From Desmonostoc geniculatum HA4340-LM1 (GTDB lineage: Bacteria > Cyanobacteriota > Cyanobacteriia > Cyanobacteriales > Nostocaceae): 45,835 bases of DNA. The stretch lies in assembly GCA_019359545.1 (NCBI GenBank), contig JAHHHB010000054.1, positions 1-45,835 of the forward strand. Direction: 5' to 3'. The position numbers and the translations under genes are program-made. Below the pieces are notes generated by a model, which did no database searches, had not been told where the DNA came from, and saw nothing but the letters and a program-made list of their open reading frames with translations. This document shows positions 8,721 through 16,645 of the stretch, one piece after another (within the stretch, counting starts at the first letter, position 1; each line of letters begins with the position of its first letter).

Positions 8721-9941
8721 ATGAAAGCTAATGTCGCCAATCTACCCAACTCTACACCAATTTTCGAGGACCATGTTTCTGGCGAAGAATTGCCAGCTAG
8801 CAGCAGTGATACTTTAATTGAATTGCTGTGTCAGGAAATGCAAGCACAAGTGAAAGCACCACCCAGGTGCGTACAAGCTTTAGCAAAGCGCATTGCCAAA
8901 GAAGTAGAACGCATTTGCGATAAAAGCTCCCGTATCCAAACATCTGGACAAATTAAGTCTTGGCAGATGACGTTGGCAAGACATCGGATGCAAAAGTGCT
9001 TACGTTACTACCAACTAGGTTCAAAACAAGGGCGGGTGGAATTACATAGCAATTTGGGTGCGATGGTTTACCGCCACGTTACTATATCTGGTTCGGAGTT
9101 GGGTTTTGACGCTCGCTACAGCCTGATTGAAGATTTTTTACAAGCATTTTATATTGAAGCCATTAAAGCTTTCCGCCGCGAAAACGAATTACCTGAGGAT
9201 CACACGCCGCGTACTCAGCTGCAATTAGCTGAATATATGGCGTTTACAGAACAGTACGCCAAACGTCGCATCAATTTACCTGGCGGTGCAAATCAGCAAT
9301 TAATTATCTTGCGGGCGCAAGGTTTTGCTCGTCGTCAGCCCCAAGAAACCACTGTGGATATTGAAATGGCGGTAGAATCTGCTAAGGGTGAAGAAGCAGA
9401 ATCTTACCAGCGCAATTCTGCGGTGCAACAACTGCGATCGCAAATGATTGCCAAAGCTAGTTTTGATCCATCAGAAGAATCAGAACGCGATCGCGTCATC
9501 GCTGAATTGATGAAATACTTGGAGTCTCAAGGTCAATCTGACTGTATGGACTACTTAAGCCTGAAACTGCAAGACCTTTCAGCACCAGAAATTGACCAAA
9601 TTCTCGGTTTAACCAGCCGTCAGCGCGATTATCTGCAACAACGGTTTAAATATCATGTAGAAAAGTTTGCCAAGCAACACCATTGGCAATTGGTACATCA
9701 ATGGTTAGGTGCGGGTTTGGAGCAAAAATTGGGTCTATCTTCCCAACAGTGGGAAATCTTTATCGGTCAACTCACAGAACAACAACAGCAAATTTTACAA
9801 CTCAAAACTGCACGAGAAAGTGACCAGGCGATCGCCAAAGTCATTAAATGCACCCCCAAACAACTGCAAAAGCGCTGGACTCAACTTTTAGAATTAGCAT
9901 GGGCTATCCGCAACGGTAATACTGAAGCACAGACAGGTTGA
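8721..9941 (+). CDS. HetZ-family protein (HetZ or HetZ-related)
   Basis: The protein has 406 residues, close to the roughly 400 of Anabaena HetZ. HetZ is a regulator needed for early heterocyst differentiation that works with HetR and PatU3. The sequence is mostly helical, without signal peptide or membrane segment. Recognisable stretches are GRVELHSNLGAMVYRHVTIS, FDARYSLIEDFLQAFYIEAIKAF and LQLAEYMAFTEQYAKRRINLPGG. The C-terminal half (LSAPEIDQILGLTSRQRDYLQQRFKYHVEKFA) resembles a sigma-factor-like helix-turn-helix region. In Anabaena hetZ is followed by patU5 and patU3; here the next gene is a nuclease. That favours the HetZ-related paralogue group over HetZ itself, so no symbol is given. 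Confidence 0.75.
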   Translation: MKANVANLPNSTPIFEDHVSGEELPASSSDTLIELLCQEMQAQVKAPPRCVQALAKRIAKEVERICDKSSRIQTSGQIKSWQMTLARHRMQKCLRYYQLGSKQGRVELHSNLGAMVYRHVTISGSELGFDARYSLIEDFLQAFYIEAIKAFRRENELPEDHTPRTQLQLAEYMAFTEQYAKRRINLPGGANQQLIILRAQGFARRQPQETTVDIEMAVESAKGEEAESYQRNSAVQQLRSQMIAKASFDPSEESERDRVIAELMKYLESQGQSDCMDYLSLKLQDLSAPEIDQILGLTSRQRDYLQQRFKYHVEKFAKQHHWQLVHQWLGAGLEQKLGLSSQQWEIFIGQLTEQQQQILQLKTARESDQAIAKVIKCTPKQLQKRWTQLLELAWAIRNGNTEAQTG

Positions 9942-10133
9942 AGTCCCAAGGAAAATTACTACTTCAATTAATAACTCATTTTTTATCCAAACTATTAATA
10001 CATTTGTATTTATTTAGTACATAAATACCAAATTTATGTACTTTAAACAAAAATTCATATTCAGCAACTGACCATTTATTACTGCTTCTATGGAATCCTA
10101 GAATAAGCGGTACTTTTGGCAGAGGAATTTAGG

Positions 10134-10610
10134 ATGGCTCTGACTCAAGGTGGGCGAGCAAATAAGGCAGGGAAGATTCTAGAAATTAATGTAGAAGCAA
10201 TCTTGAATGGACATAATTATTTTCAGGTAGGAAATTATGTCTCAAAAGAATTTGTATTAAATGCGGCTTTATTGCCAAAACGCTATGGGAAAGAGGTTTA
10301 TATTGGCACTGGAATTTATCATACTGATTTAAAGGTTGATTTTTACGTTGTTGGCTCACCTGCAATGCCATCTGGTTTAATTATTGAGTGCAAATGGCAA
10401 GAAAGCCCTGGTTCGGTTGATGAAAAGTTTCCTTATTTAAATATGAACATTCAGCATTATTACCCTGCACCGACTATCGTCATACTAGGTGGTGAAGGAA
10501 TGCGAGAAGGTGCAAGTAAATGGCTGAAAGCAAGAGTTAATGACAACCATAATTTATTAGCAGTTTATAGCTTAGACAGATTCATTGCTTGGGCAAATAA
10601 AAATCTTTGA
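10134..10610 (+). CDS. PD-(D/E)XK nuclease family protein, putative restriction endonuclease
   Basis: The protein has 158 residues from ATG 10134, with AGAGGA about 8 bases upstream; a TTG at 10116 is a weaker alternative. The active-site pattern is visible as D69 in LKVDFYVVG and E85-x-K87 in GLIIECKWQ, preceded by an N-terminal helix containing E17 and E21. This is the classic PD-(D/E)XK layout of type II restriction enzymes and related nucleases. A DNA adenine methylase lies 163 bases downstream in convergent orientation, so the two are plausibly a restriction-modification pair. The recognition sequence cannot be read from the protein. Confidence 0.75.
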   Translation: MALTQGGRANKAGKILEINVEAILNGHNYFQVGNYVSKEFVLNAALLPKRYGKEVYIGTGIYHTDLKVDFYVVGSPAMPSGLIIECKWQESPGSVDEKFPYLNMNIQHYYPAPTIVILGGEGMREGASKWLKARVNDNHNLLAVYSLDRFIAWANKNL

Positions 10611-10704
10611 AGAAGAAGTCAGAATTCAGAATGTAATGGTTGATAGATTGGGATAGATCACTTTTTTATAGTGATTTCCGTATCGGTGAGGTACAGAAAA
10701 AATA

Positions 10705-10732
10705 GTAGGGGCGCACAGCTGTGCGCCCCTAC
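10705..10732. repeat. perfect 28-base palindrome between convergent genes
   Basis: GTAGGGGCGCACAG is followed directly by its reverse complement. It lies between the convergent nuclease and methylase genes and could fold in RNA from either strand. There is no adjacent T-run. Related hairpins occur at 35948-35979 and 45406-45434, so it is better seen as a dispersed REP-like repeat than as a dedicated terminator. Confidence 0.75.
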
Positions 10733-10772
10733 CCATGTACTAAATTTAATTTAATAACGTAATTAAACCCAT

Positions 10773-11672
10773 TTATTCACTACCAAGGCATACAGGATTC
10801 ATGCTGAATTCTGAATTCTGACTCCTGAATTCTTTATTATCAAAAGATGTAATTAATAATTCGTTAATTATGCCTCTATTTTTTATGTTTGAGTTAATCG
10901 ATCGCGCTGCTTTGATTGTGTATGTTTCAAAATTGATGTCCTGGTAAATTTTTTTAATAAATTCACTATCAGAATTACATACCATAACTTTGACACCCCG
11001 GCTTGACAACTCTGCACAAGTGTCTCTCAAAACTTCTTGGTCTTTTCTAGTAAAAGAATTTGAACTATAGGCGGTGAAATAGCTAGTGTCACTGATAGGG
11101 TGATAAGGGGGATCAAAAAACACAAAGTCATCACTGCTAGTAGCATACTTTAATACTTGCGTAAAATCTGCTTGTTGAATTGTTGCGTCATAAAGTGCTG
11201 TAGAGGCTAGTTGCAATAAATTTTCAGGACAAATGTTGGGATTGTCATATCTGCCTAAGGGCACATTGAATTTGCCCTGTGAATTCACTCGATAAAGACC
11301 ATTGAAACAGGTTTTATTCAGATATATTAAACGAGCAGCTTTTTCTAAATCAGTACCAGCAAAGTTGTTTCTTACGCTATAGTAATAATCTCTAGTATGT
11401 CGTTCCTTATGTTCTTTCAGGAGCAATATTAATTCATCAACGTTATCTCTAACGCAGCAATAAGTATTAATTAATTCGGCGTTAATATCAGTTAAAATTG
11501 CTGTGGTTGGTTGCAGATAGAAAAAGACAGCACCGCCACCTAAAAATGGTTCATAGTAATTTTTATAATTATTGGGAAAATAAGGAATATATTGCTGAAT
11601 CAACCTACTTTTACCCCCTGCCCACTTCAAAAAGGGACGCGGGCTAGTTTCTTTGGGGATTTGAATAACCAT
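10773..11672 (-). CDS. DNA adenine methylase (D12 class, Dam family)
   Basis: This is a 299-residue N6-adenine methyltransferase. It shows the SAM-binding segment PFLKWAGGKSRLIQQYIPYFP (residues 13-33), EPFLGGGAVFFYL (41-53), and the catalytic DPPY at 187-190. LIYLNKTCFNGLYRVNSQGKFNVPLGRY is also typical of the D12 class. The DpnM/Dam relationship suggests a GATC-containing target, but the exact site is not determinable. The last 20 or so residues (FRSQNSEFSMNPVCLGSE) are encoded by an EcoRI-like STRR repeat (10797-10833), so the C-terminus has been replaced or extended by repeat DNA. It is probably paired with the convergent PD-(D/E)XK nuclease. Confidence 0.9.
   Translation of the reverse strand: MVIQIPKETSPRPFLKWAGGKSRLIQQYIPYFPNNYKNYYEPFLGGGAVFFYLQPTTAILTDINAELINTYCCVRDNVDELILLLKEHKERHTRDYYYSVRNNFAGTDLEKAARLIYLNKTCFNGLYRVNSQGKFNVPLGRYDNPNICPENLLQLASTALYDATIQQADFTQVLKYATSSDDFVFFDPPYHPISDTSYFTAYSSNSFTRKDQEVLRDTCAELSSRGVKVMVCNSDSEFIKKIYQDINFETYTIKAARSINSNIKNRGIINELLITSFDNKEFRSQNSEFSMNPVCLGSE
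10797..10833. repeat. GAATTCTG/GACTCCT tandem repeat within the methylase 3' end
   Basis: Units of CTGAATT and GACTCCTGAATTC are repeated here. The same motif occurs at 10618-10634, 30214-30246, 35757-35790 and about 35920. This copy is translated as the end of the methylase. Confidence 0.75.
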
Positions 11673-11836
11673 TTACCTAAAATTTTACAGAAATAATGGC
11701 GACCAAATATAGTTAATATAACTGACGAGCCGTATTTTATATTAACTGGTTAATTTTCCAGCCGCATAGATTACAATTGAGTAGATAAAGCATATCAAAA
11801 CAAACGTAAGTTTATAACAAGGCAGTTTACATTCAA

Positions 11837-12043
11837 ATGTTTGACGGATTTTGGGATAACGTTTTTCGCTACCCCCGCTACTTCATTACTGTCCTCTTAG
11901 GGGTATTTATCAACACCTTTGCGCCATTAGTGCCACTGTTGAAACGCCCAATCACCCTAATCGCCCTTTTGGGTTTGCTTGTTAGCAGTCTGGTGTTCGT
12001 GACTTTCACCTTACGTGCAATGCTGGGCTTGAGTACAATCTAG
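11837..12043 (+). CDS. DUF751 family small membrane protein (Ycf33-like)
   Basis: The 68-residue protein has two hydrophobic helices (YFITVLLGVFINTFAPLVPLL and ITLIALLGLLVSSLVFVTFTLRAML) joined by a short KRP turn. Its start, MFDGFWDNVFRYPRYF, is typical of the DUF751 family, which includes the plastid-encoded Ycf33. It lies 119 bases upstream of rbfA in the same direction, a pairing I recall from other cyanobacteria. The family is conserved in oxygenic phototrophs, but its function is unknown. Thylakoid location is an inference from its distribution. Confidence 0.85.
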   Translation: MFDGFWDNVFRYPRYFITVLLGVFINTFAPLVPLLKRPITLIALLGLLVSSLVFVTFTLRAMLGLSTI

Positions 12044-12162
12044 GCTAGGGCGTGTGCCTTAGAGACAGTTATTTTTGGCGTTGCTTGCTATACGCCAGAT
12101 ACTATCTAGCCAACTTGCATTTATATTATGTCGTACAACCTCTGTGAGGAGGCTAAACTTTT

Positions 12163-12582
12163 ATGGCTACAAATCGCCGCGTTTCCCGCGTTGCTGAACT
12201 GATCAAACGGGAAGTTAGCCAAATGCTGCTCAACGGCATCAAGGATGACCGTGTGGGTACAGGAATGGTAAGTGTTACTGATGTTGATGTTTCTGGCGAT
12301 CTCCAACACGCCAAAATCTACGTCAGTATCTATGGTACAGATGAAGCTAAGGCAGAAACAATGGCGGGCTTAAAGTCAGCTACGGGTTTTGTTCGCAGCG
12401 AACTTGGTGCTAGGGTACGGCTACGTCGCACACCAGAGGTGATCTTTGTGGAAGATCGCTCCATAGAACGTGGTAATAAAGTACTGGCACTATTAAACCA
12501 GCTGAACAATCAGCGATCGCCAGAAGATCCTGTAGCTGTAGAAAACACCACAGATCCCGATGATGATGAATTCTCCAAATAA
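12163..12582 (+). CDS. rbfA: 30S ribosome-binding factor RbfA
   Basis: The 139-residue protein matches RbfA, a cold-shock-related KH-fold factor that assists late maturation of the 5' end of 16S rRNA in the 30S subunit. Visible signatures are [24 protein letters not shown] at the N-terminus, the core [23 protein letters not shown], and [29 protein letters not shown] Shine-Dalgarno sequence precedes the ATG at 12163. The acidic C-terminal tail ([13 protein letters not shown]) is variable in the family. A strong terminator follows at 12645-12673. Confidence 0.95.
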   Translation: MATNRRVSRVAELIKREVSQMLLNGIKDDRVGTGMVSVTDVDVSGDLQHAKIYVSIYGTDEAKAETMAGLKSATGFVRSELGARVRLRRTPEVIFVEDRSIERGNKVLALLNQLNNQRSPEDPVAVENTTDPDDDEFSK

Positions 12583-12644
12583 GTAACCCAAATAACAATG
12601 TAACTTCAGAACAAATCGATCTCAGCAAATCCGCCAAACACTTT

Positions 12645-12673
12645 ACAGACGTGACTAAATCACGTCTGTTTTA
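12645..12673 (+). terminator. Rho-independent terminator after rbfA
   Basis: The stem ACAGACGTGA / TCACGTCTGT has 10 bp and a four- to five-base loop (CTAAA). It is followed by TTTT. It lies 63 bases past the rbfA stop codon. Confidence 0.85.
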
Positions 12674-12683
12674 ATGTGACCAT

Positions 12684-12745
12684 TGGGGACTGGGGACTGG
12701 GGCATTGGACAGTGAACAGGTAACTGATAACTGATAACTGTCATC
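12684..12745. repeat. STRR tracts (GGGGACT and AACTGAT units)
   Basis: Repeats of GGGGACT are followed by TAACTGATAACTGATAACTG. These are short tandem repeats of the cyanobacterial STRR type in the gap after the rbfA terminator. Confidence 0.65.
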
Positions 12746-12785
12746 TCCTCATCCCCCTTCTAGAGATGTTTATGTGACATACTCG

Positions 12786-12813
12786 CACACTGACAGCAAG
12801 CTGTGAGCGTGTG
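12786..12813. repeat. imperfect hairpin, possible IS200/IS605-type end remnant
   Basis: CACAC/GTGTG outer and ACAGC/GCTGT inner stems surround an AA loop in a context (GACATACTCGCACAC to GTGTGGGCTTCTC) that resembles subterminal hairpins of IS200/IS605 elements from memory. No tnpA or tnpB gene is nearby. The call is tentative. Confidence 0.3.
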
Positions 12814-13272
12814 GGCTTCTCAACCAATCCGGCTATTGCTGAGGAGGCGTTGAGCTTTATTTTAAGTCCACGGAATGCCCTACCGCAGACTATGCAATTT
12901 CTGACCTTGTACCCTACAAATTTTACTGCCCTGGATGAGACGCTGGCTTGTTCGCACTATGAGGCAAACCAATTGGTAACTTGTATTAATCAAGATGTGC
13001 CTACTTACTTCTATGCTGTGCAACGGAGTCGCTTACCAATGATCGCAATGCCACTGGGCAGAGGCTTATCAGACACCGATAGGGGTGAAGTTAACCAAAA
13101 CAATTCTACCAAAAAACACAAAAATTGGCGATTCCTCGCCCACCCCACGCCCTCAATGAGTGATAGTCATTATTGGTTGGGGGTGGGACTCGCTACCGCT
13201 ACGCTATCATCACCCCAAAATTCATCCCAACACTTCCACTTCGTGGTCAGTGTGGGGCTTTTTTTGGATTGA
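12811..13272 (+). CDS. doubtful ORF between two terminators
   Basis: The 153-codon ORF has a GTG start that lies inside a hairpin, and it has no Shine-Dalgarno sequence. Its last 15 codons coincide with a strong Rho-independent terminator (13226-13265). The first 90 residues look protein-like in composition (SFILSPRNALPQTMQFLTLYPTNFTALDETLACSHYEANQLVTC); the rest is low-complexity or repeat-derived. I recognise no family. It may be a decayed gene, or the region may encode an untranslated RNA. Confidence 0.25.
   Translation: MGFSTNPAIAEEALSFILSPRNALPQTMQFLTLYPTNFTALDETLACSHYEANQLVTCINQDVPTYFYAVQRSRLPMIAMPLGRGLSDTDRGEVNQNNSTKKHKNWRFLAHPTPSMSDSHYWLGVGLATATLSSPQNSSQHFHFVVSVGLFLD
13226..13267 (+). 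terminator. Rho-independent terminator
   Basis: CCCAACAC-TT-CCAC-TTC-GTGG-TCA-GTGTGGG folds into a stem with one internal loop and one bulge, and is followed by GCTTTTTTT. It ends whatever transcript crosses 12.8-13.2 kb on the plus strand. Confidence 0.8.
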
Positions 13273-13832
13273 GCTAAAAAAAACCATGTAACATCAGCGC
13301 TGAAATTAACCAAGTAATTGCGGATTTGTTTAAGAAATTGTTAACAGTTGCTAGCCTAAAAGCCTTCATAGTGTAATTTAGCCGTTAGCTTTGCCATAGT
13401 TTATACCCTAGTTGCTGCCAAATATCCTTATCTTGTTTACCTTGAGATAGATACCAACACTTCTAGATACAGCTTTCAGGTGATTATTTGATCTGTGGGC
13501 GATCGCTATATGGACTTTTCTCACCAGCAAAATAATGCCTCAAGCCACTAATGGCATAGCTTTGGAACCCGTTGAATAAAACTCACACAACTAGTACAGC
13601 AGGTTTCGTTAACTACTTTGACATTGTTTTGTGAAGCTTATTTTTCGGGAATGTCAGCTTTTGTTGACTTTCTTAACATTTCTTGAGATAATTTCAGGAT
13701 GTGTAGCGTCAAAATGAAATTAGTTCCGTATAGCAAACTACAAAAGCATAGCCACAAGTCAAATCTCTGTCATGTTTGTTCCTTATAGCTAAACGGGAAC
13801 ACTATCTAAGTGTTAATTTGTGAGTAAAAACC
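13273..13832. other. 560-base intergenic region upstream of the DUF4327 gene
   Basis: No ORF, repeat or RNA family was recognised. One GCGATCGC is present at 13500-13507. It probably holds the promoter and a long leader for the DUF4327 gene. Confidence 0.5.
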
Positions 13833-14069
13833 ATGAGTGTGAATACGGTGCCTTCTATTAATTACTACTCTCTGGATGTCATCCAAGACGAAGCACGCCG
13901 ACTGGTGCAAAAGGGAATGGTCAGCCGACAACAGCCAATATATACACTCTGCCAATACATCCCAGCGAGAGAGTGGGTTTGCGTTGAATGTGAATTAGAA
14001 AAATGTGACTTTTTGTTACGCGATCGCATTGGTGACTTGATTGGTCGTGAACAATGGGACAACGACTAA
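13833..14069 (+). CDS. DUF4327 family protein
   Basis: The 78-residue protein matches the cyanobacterial DUF4327 family. The N-terminal helix (YYSLDVIQDEARRLVQKGMVSRQQPIYTLCQYIP) and the C-terminal segment (REWVCVECELEKCDFLLRDRIGDLIGREQWDND) are both characteristic. Cys residues in CVECELEKC could bind a metal, but this is not established. It has no signal peptide or membrane segment. The gene is single-standing after a 560-base leader region. Function is unknown. Confidence 0.85.
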   Translation: MSVNTVPSINYYSLDVIQDEARRLVQKGMVSRQQPIYTLCQYIPAREWVCVECELEKCDFLLRDRIGDLIGREQWDND

Positions 14070-14484
14070 TCAATGTTTAATTTCGGATTTGAGACTGGGG
14101 TTTATTTTTGATGTGTGGATTTCACAATCAACGATTCTACGCCCAATATGGGGGATAATCTCTGGCTTTTGGTAAGCATTGCCCAATCTAGGATCTTACG
14201 TTTTTCATTAATACGGAAACATTAGAGTCTCAGTTTATACAATTTTTCAGGTAAATTTAGGCATCAGAACCAAGAGTGCTGATGCCGCAACTTGAGTCTG
14301 GTATGTGGATTCTGTTACCGGGGCGGTTCCTGATGTTGGACTGCTCCGGTAATTTTTCTAGAAATGTAGGGGATGGGGCATGGGGCAGAAGAGGCGGAGG
14401 GGCGGAGGGGCAGAGGGGCAGAGGGGAAAAACTTACTGCTCCCCTGCTCCCCTGCTCCCCTGCCTCCCCACTCCCCACTCCCCC
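14070..14484. other. intergenic region with purine/pyrimidine-rich mirror tracts
   Basis: Bases 14070-14370 show no gene. Bases 14371-14487 consist of GGGGCAGA/GGCGGAGG units followed by CCCCTGCT/CCCCACT units. These two halves are complementary and could form a long imperfect hairpin between the convergent DUF4327 gene and the next minus-strand gene. ORFs across this tract on both strands are products of low complexity. Confidence 0.65.
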
Positions 14485-14838
14485 TCATCCCACTTGGTCT
14501 AAATATTGATTAATATCATCAATGATGCGAGTCAATTCGGCTTCTGTAGTTACGCGGATGTTGATGTTGCGAACAGTCAGCAGGACTTTGGCTGCGAAGG
14601 GAGTCGGCCAAATATTAGGATTGCAGAAAACTTCTAAAAATACTTCGCCAGTGTAACGATATTCCAAGGGAGGCTGGGGAGTGGCTTTAGCGCTGCCAGG
14701 AATGGGTTTAGCAGCCACAGCTTTCAGGCGTTCCATTAACTGGTCTATTGCTAGCTTTAATTCTCGTGCTGCTTGGGGTGAAAAACTGAAGGACACAGAA
14801 CCTTCAACTAAGTTGAGTGTTAGAGGAGTTGAAGACAT
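14485..14838 (-). CDS. conserved cyanobacterial hypothetical protein
   Basis: The 117-residue protein is soluble and alpha/beta in character. It has an N-terminal beta-strand segment (LTLNLVEGSVSFSFS), a helix (ARELKLAIDQLMERLKAVA), a Pro/Ala-rich linker and a C-terminal domain (YRYTGEVFLEVFCNPN, KVLLTVRNINIRVTTEAELTRIIDDINQYLDQVG). I do not recognise a named family. Codon use and the ordered sequence argue for a real gene. The start ATG at 14838 lies in a 420-base AT-rich gap shared with the divergent CDF gene. Confidence 0.7.
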   Translation of the reverse strand: MSSTPLTLNLVEGSVSFSFSPQAARELKLAIDQLMERLKAVAAKPIPGSAKATPQPPLEYRYTGEVFLEVFCNPNIWPTPFAAKVLLTVRNINIRVTTEAELTRIIDDINQYLDQVG

Positions 14839-15261
14839 TAGCTTTGTATTAAAACTTCTTAGTAATTACTAATGTTACCCCAATCAGTGGTTCACTTTAG
14901 AACTTGGTCAATTATCGAATAATCGATTGGATAGTGGCAGATAATTAACTATTTTTCCGAAAAAACCTTAGGAATTACATGTATGAATTACACAAGTAGA
15001 AAATTTATTGACAAATAAATTTAATTAAAATATTTCTCCTATTAATGCTAAAAATCTGCTGCAATCGCCAAAAGCATTCTCTACATCTGTCCGCTTTTTA
15101 GCTAATTTTAATTATAAATATTGTCAATAATTAGCATAAAAATTGTCAGTTAAAGAGAGAGTTAATTCTTACTGTGTAAGGCTTTGATACATTTTATTTG
15201 TATTTATTTGTGCTTTGAGTTTTACATTAGAAGTCATAGAACTTGATGTGATAAATAATCT
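14839..15261. other. AT-rich intergenic region between divergent genes
   Basis: This 423-base gap has no ORF and no clear repeat. It should contain the promoters of the minus-strand hypothetical gene and the CDF transporter. No metal-regulator operator was identified. Confidence 0.5.
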
Positions 15262-16164
15262 ATGATTTCCGATAACCGTGCCGAAGTGCGAAAAGTTTTA
15301 ATTATCACCCTAGTACTCAACCTATTTGTAATGGGATTGAAAGTACTTGTGGGGTACTGGACGGGTTCCTTGAGTTTACTAGCTGATGCTTTGCATAGTG
15401 TGACCGATAGTGCTAACAACGTTTTAGGATTAATTGCGAGTAAATTTTCTTCTCCACAACCCGATCGCGAGCATCCTTATGGACACAGCAAGTTTGAAGC
15501 GGTGGGAGCTTTAGGAATCGCGGCCTTTTTGGGAATAGCCTGTTTTGAGATCCTCCAAGGAGCGATTGAGCGAATTCTCAAAGGTGGTGGCGAACCTGTG
15601 AAAATATCGCCGCCTGAGTTGTGGTTATTACTAATTGTGTTGGGTGTAAATATTTTTGTAGCGTTTTACGAACGTGGTGTGGGTAAGCGGGTAGGTAGCC
15701 CGATTCTCATCGCTGATGCTACACACACCATGAGCGATATTTGGGTGACAATTTCTGTAATTGGCGGCTTGATCGGAGTTTGGCTGGGTTATCAATGGAT
15801 GGATATCGTGTTAGCTTTTCCTGTGGCTTTGTTGGTATTTTGGAGTGGCTGGTCAGTTTTAAAAGAAAATTTACCTTGGCTAGTAGATCAAATGGCGATC
15901 GCACCAGAAGCAATCCATGCCATCGCTAATTCTGTCCCTGGTGTGATTAACTGTCATGCGATCGCTTCTCGCGGTGTTCTTGGTCGTCAAGTGTTCATTG
16001 AAATGCATTTAATCGTAGACGCACCAGATGTACAAACTGCCCACCAAATCACCGAAGAAGTTGAAAACCGATTAGAAGAACGGTTTCGTCCTGTGAGGAT
16101 TTTAATTCACGTCGAGCCTCCGGGATATAAGTCTGAGCAAATTAGTTTTGACGCGAAGGGATGA
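15262..16164 (+). CDS. cation diffusion facilitator (CDF) family metal exporter
   Basis: The 300-residue protein has six hydrophobic segments and a C-terminal cytosolic domain of the CDF type. The metal-site motifs are HxxxD in TM2 (ADALHSVTD) and HxxxD in TM5 (ADATHTMSD), the arrangement of zinc-type CDF proteins, in contrast to DxxxD in E. coli YiiP. HPYGHSKFEAVGAL after TM2 is also diagnostic. The C-terminal part (GVINCHAIASRGVLGRQVFIEMHLIVD and RILIHVEPP) is the ferredoxin-like dimerisation domain. Zn2+ efflux by proton exchange is the likely role. The gene is monocistronic, and a tandem GGGGACAC repeat follows its stop codon. Confidence 0.9.
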   Translation: MISDNRAEVRKVLIITLVLNLFVMGLKVLVGYWTGSLSLLADALHSVTDSANNVLGLIASKFSSPQPDREHPYGHSKFEAVGALGIAAFLGIACFEILQGAIERILKGGGEPVKISPPELWLLLIVLGVNIFVAFYERGVGKRVGSPILIADATHTMSDIWVTISVIGGLIGVWLGYQWMDIVLAFPVALLVFWSGWSVLKENLPWLVDQMAIAPEAIHAIANSVPGVINCHAIASRGVLGRQVFIEMHLIVDAPDVQTAHQITEEVENRLEERFRPVRILIHVEPPGYKSEQISFDAKG

Positions 16165-16166
16165 GG

Positions 16167-16200
16167 AGGACACGGGGACACGGGGACGCGGGGACGCGGA
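16167..16200. repeat. GGGGACAC/GGGGACGC tandem repeat
   Basis: Four units of the octamer CACGGGGA/CGCGGGGA directly follow the stop codon of the CDF gene. It is STRR-type. Confidence 0.7.
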
Positions 16201-16240
16201 GAATGACAAAGGACAAATCACAAATGACAACACGTTTGTA

Positions 16241-16645
16241 TTAATTATTACAATTATTAACTAAATTGGTGACGATCGCAACTAGTTCTCCTGGATCGAC
16301 TGGTTTAGATACATGAATCTGAAAGCCTGCTTCTAGGGCGGTGTTACGATATTCGCGATCGCCATAGGCAGTTAAGGCAATGGCGGGGAGTTTTCCGTAA
16401 ATGTCTGGTTGTAGCGACCGGATTTTGCGGATGAGGGTGTAGCCGTCTTCACTAGGCATAGCAATATCACATATCAAGATATCAGGCTGCAATTGGGGTA
16501 ATACTTTCAATGCGGCGGCTGCGGATGCAACTGCTGTGACAGCTGCTCCATCTGCTTCTAGTACAGTTGTGATATAAAAGCGACTATCATCATCATCATC
16601 AACTACGAGGATGTTTAAGCCAACAAGAGGGAGAGGAGGTTCCAT
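16241..16645 (-). CDS. single-domain response regulator (receiver only)
   Basis: The protein has 134 residues from the ATG at 16645, preceded by GGAG; an upstream in-frame start (16708) would overlap a MITE end and is unlikely. It is a complete CheY-like receiver: acidic cluster VVDDDDDSR, phospho-acceptor Asp at about residue 60 (ILICDIAMP), Thr in IALTAYG and Lys in VSKPVD. It has no output domain, so it probably works by protein contact. No kinase gene is adjacent; the phytochrome operon lies 740 bases away and points the other way. Confidence 0.88.
   Translation of the reverse strand: MEPPLPLVGLNILVVDDDDDSRFYITTVLEADGAAVTAVASAAAALKVLPQLQPDILICDIAMPSEDGYTLIRKIRSLQPDIYGKLPAIALTAYGDREYRNTALEAGFQIHVSKPVDPGELVAIVTNLVNNCNN

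Noticed and set aside
14257..14509. Overlapping ORFs on both strands
   Set aside because: They are translations of GGGGCAGA/CCCCTGCT low-complexity repeats.
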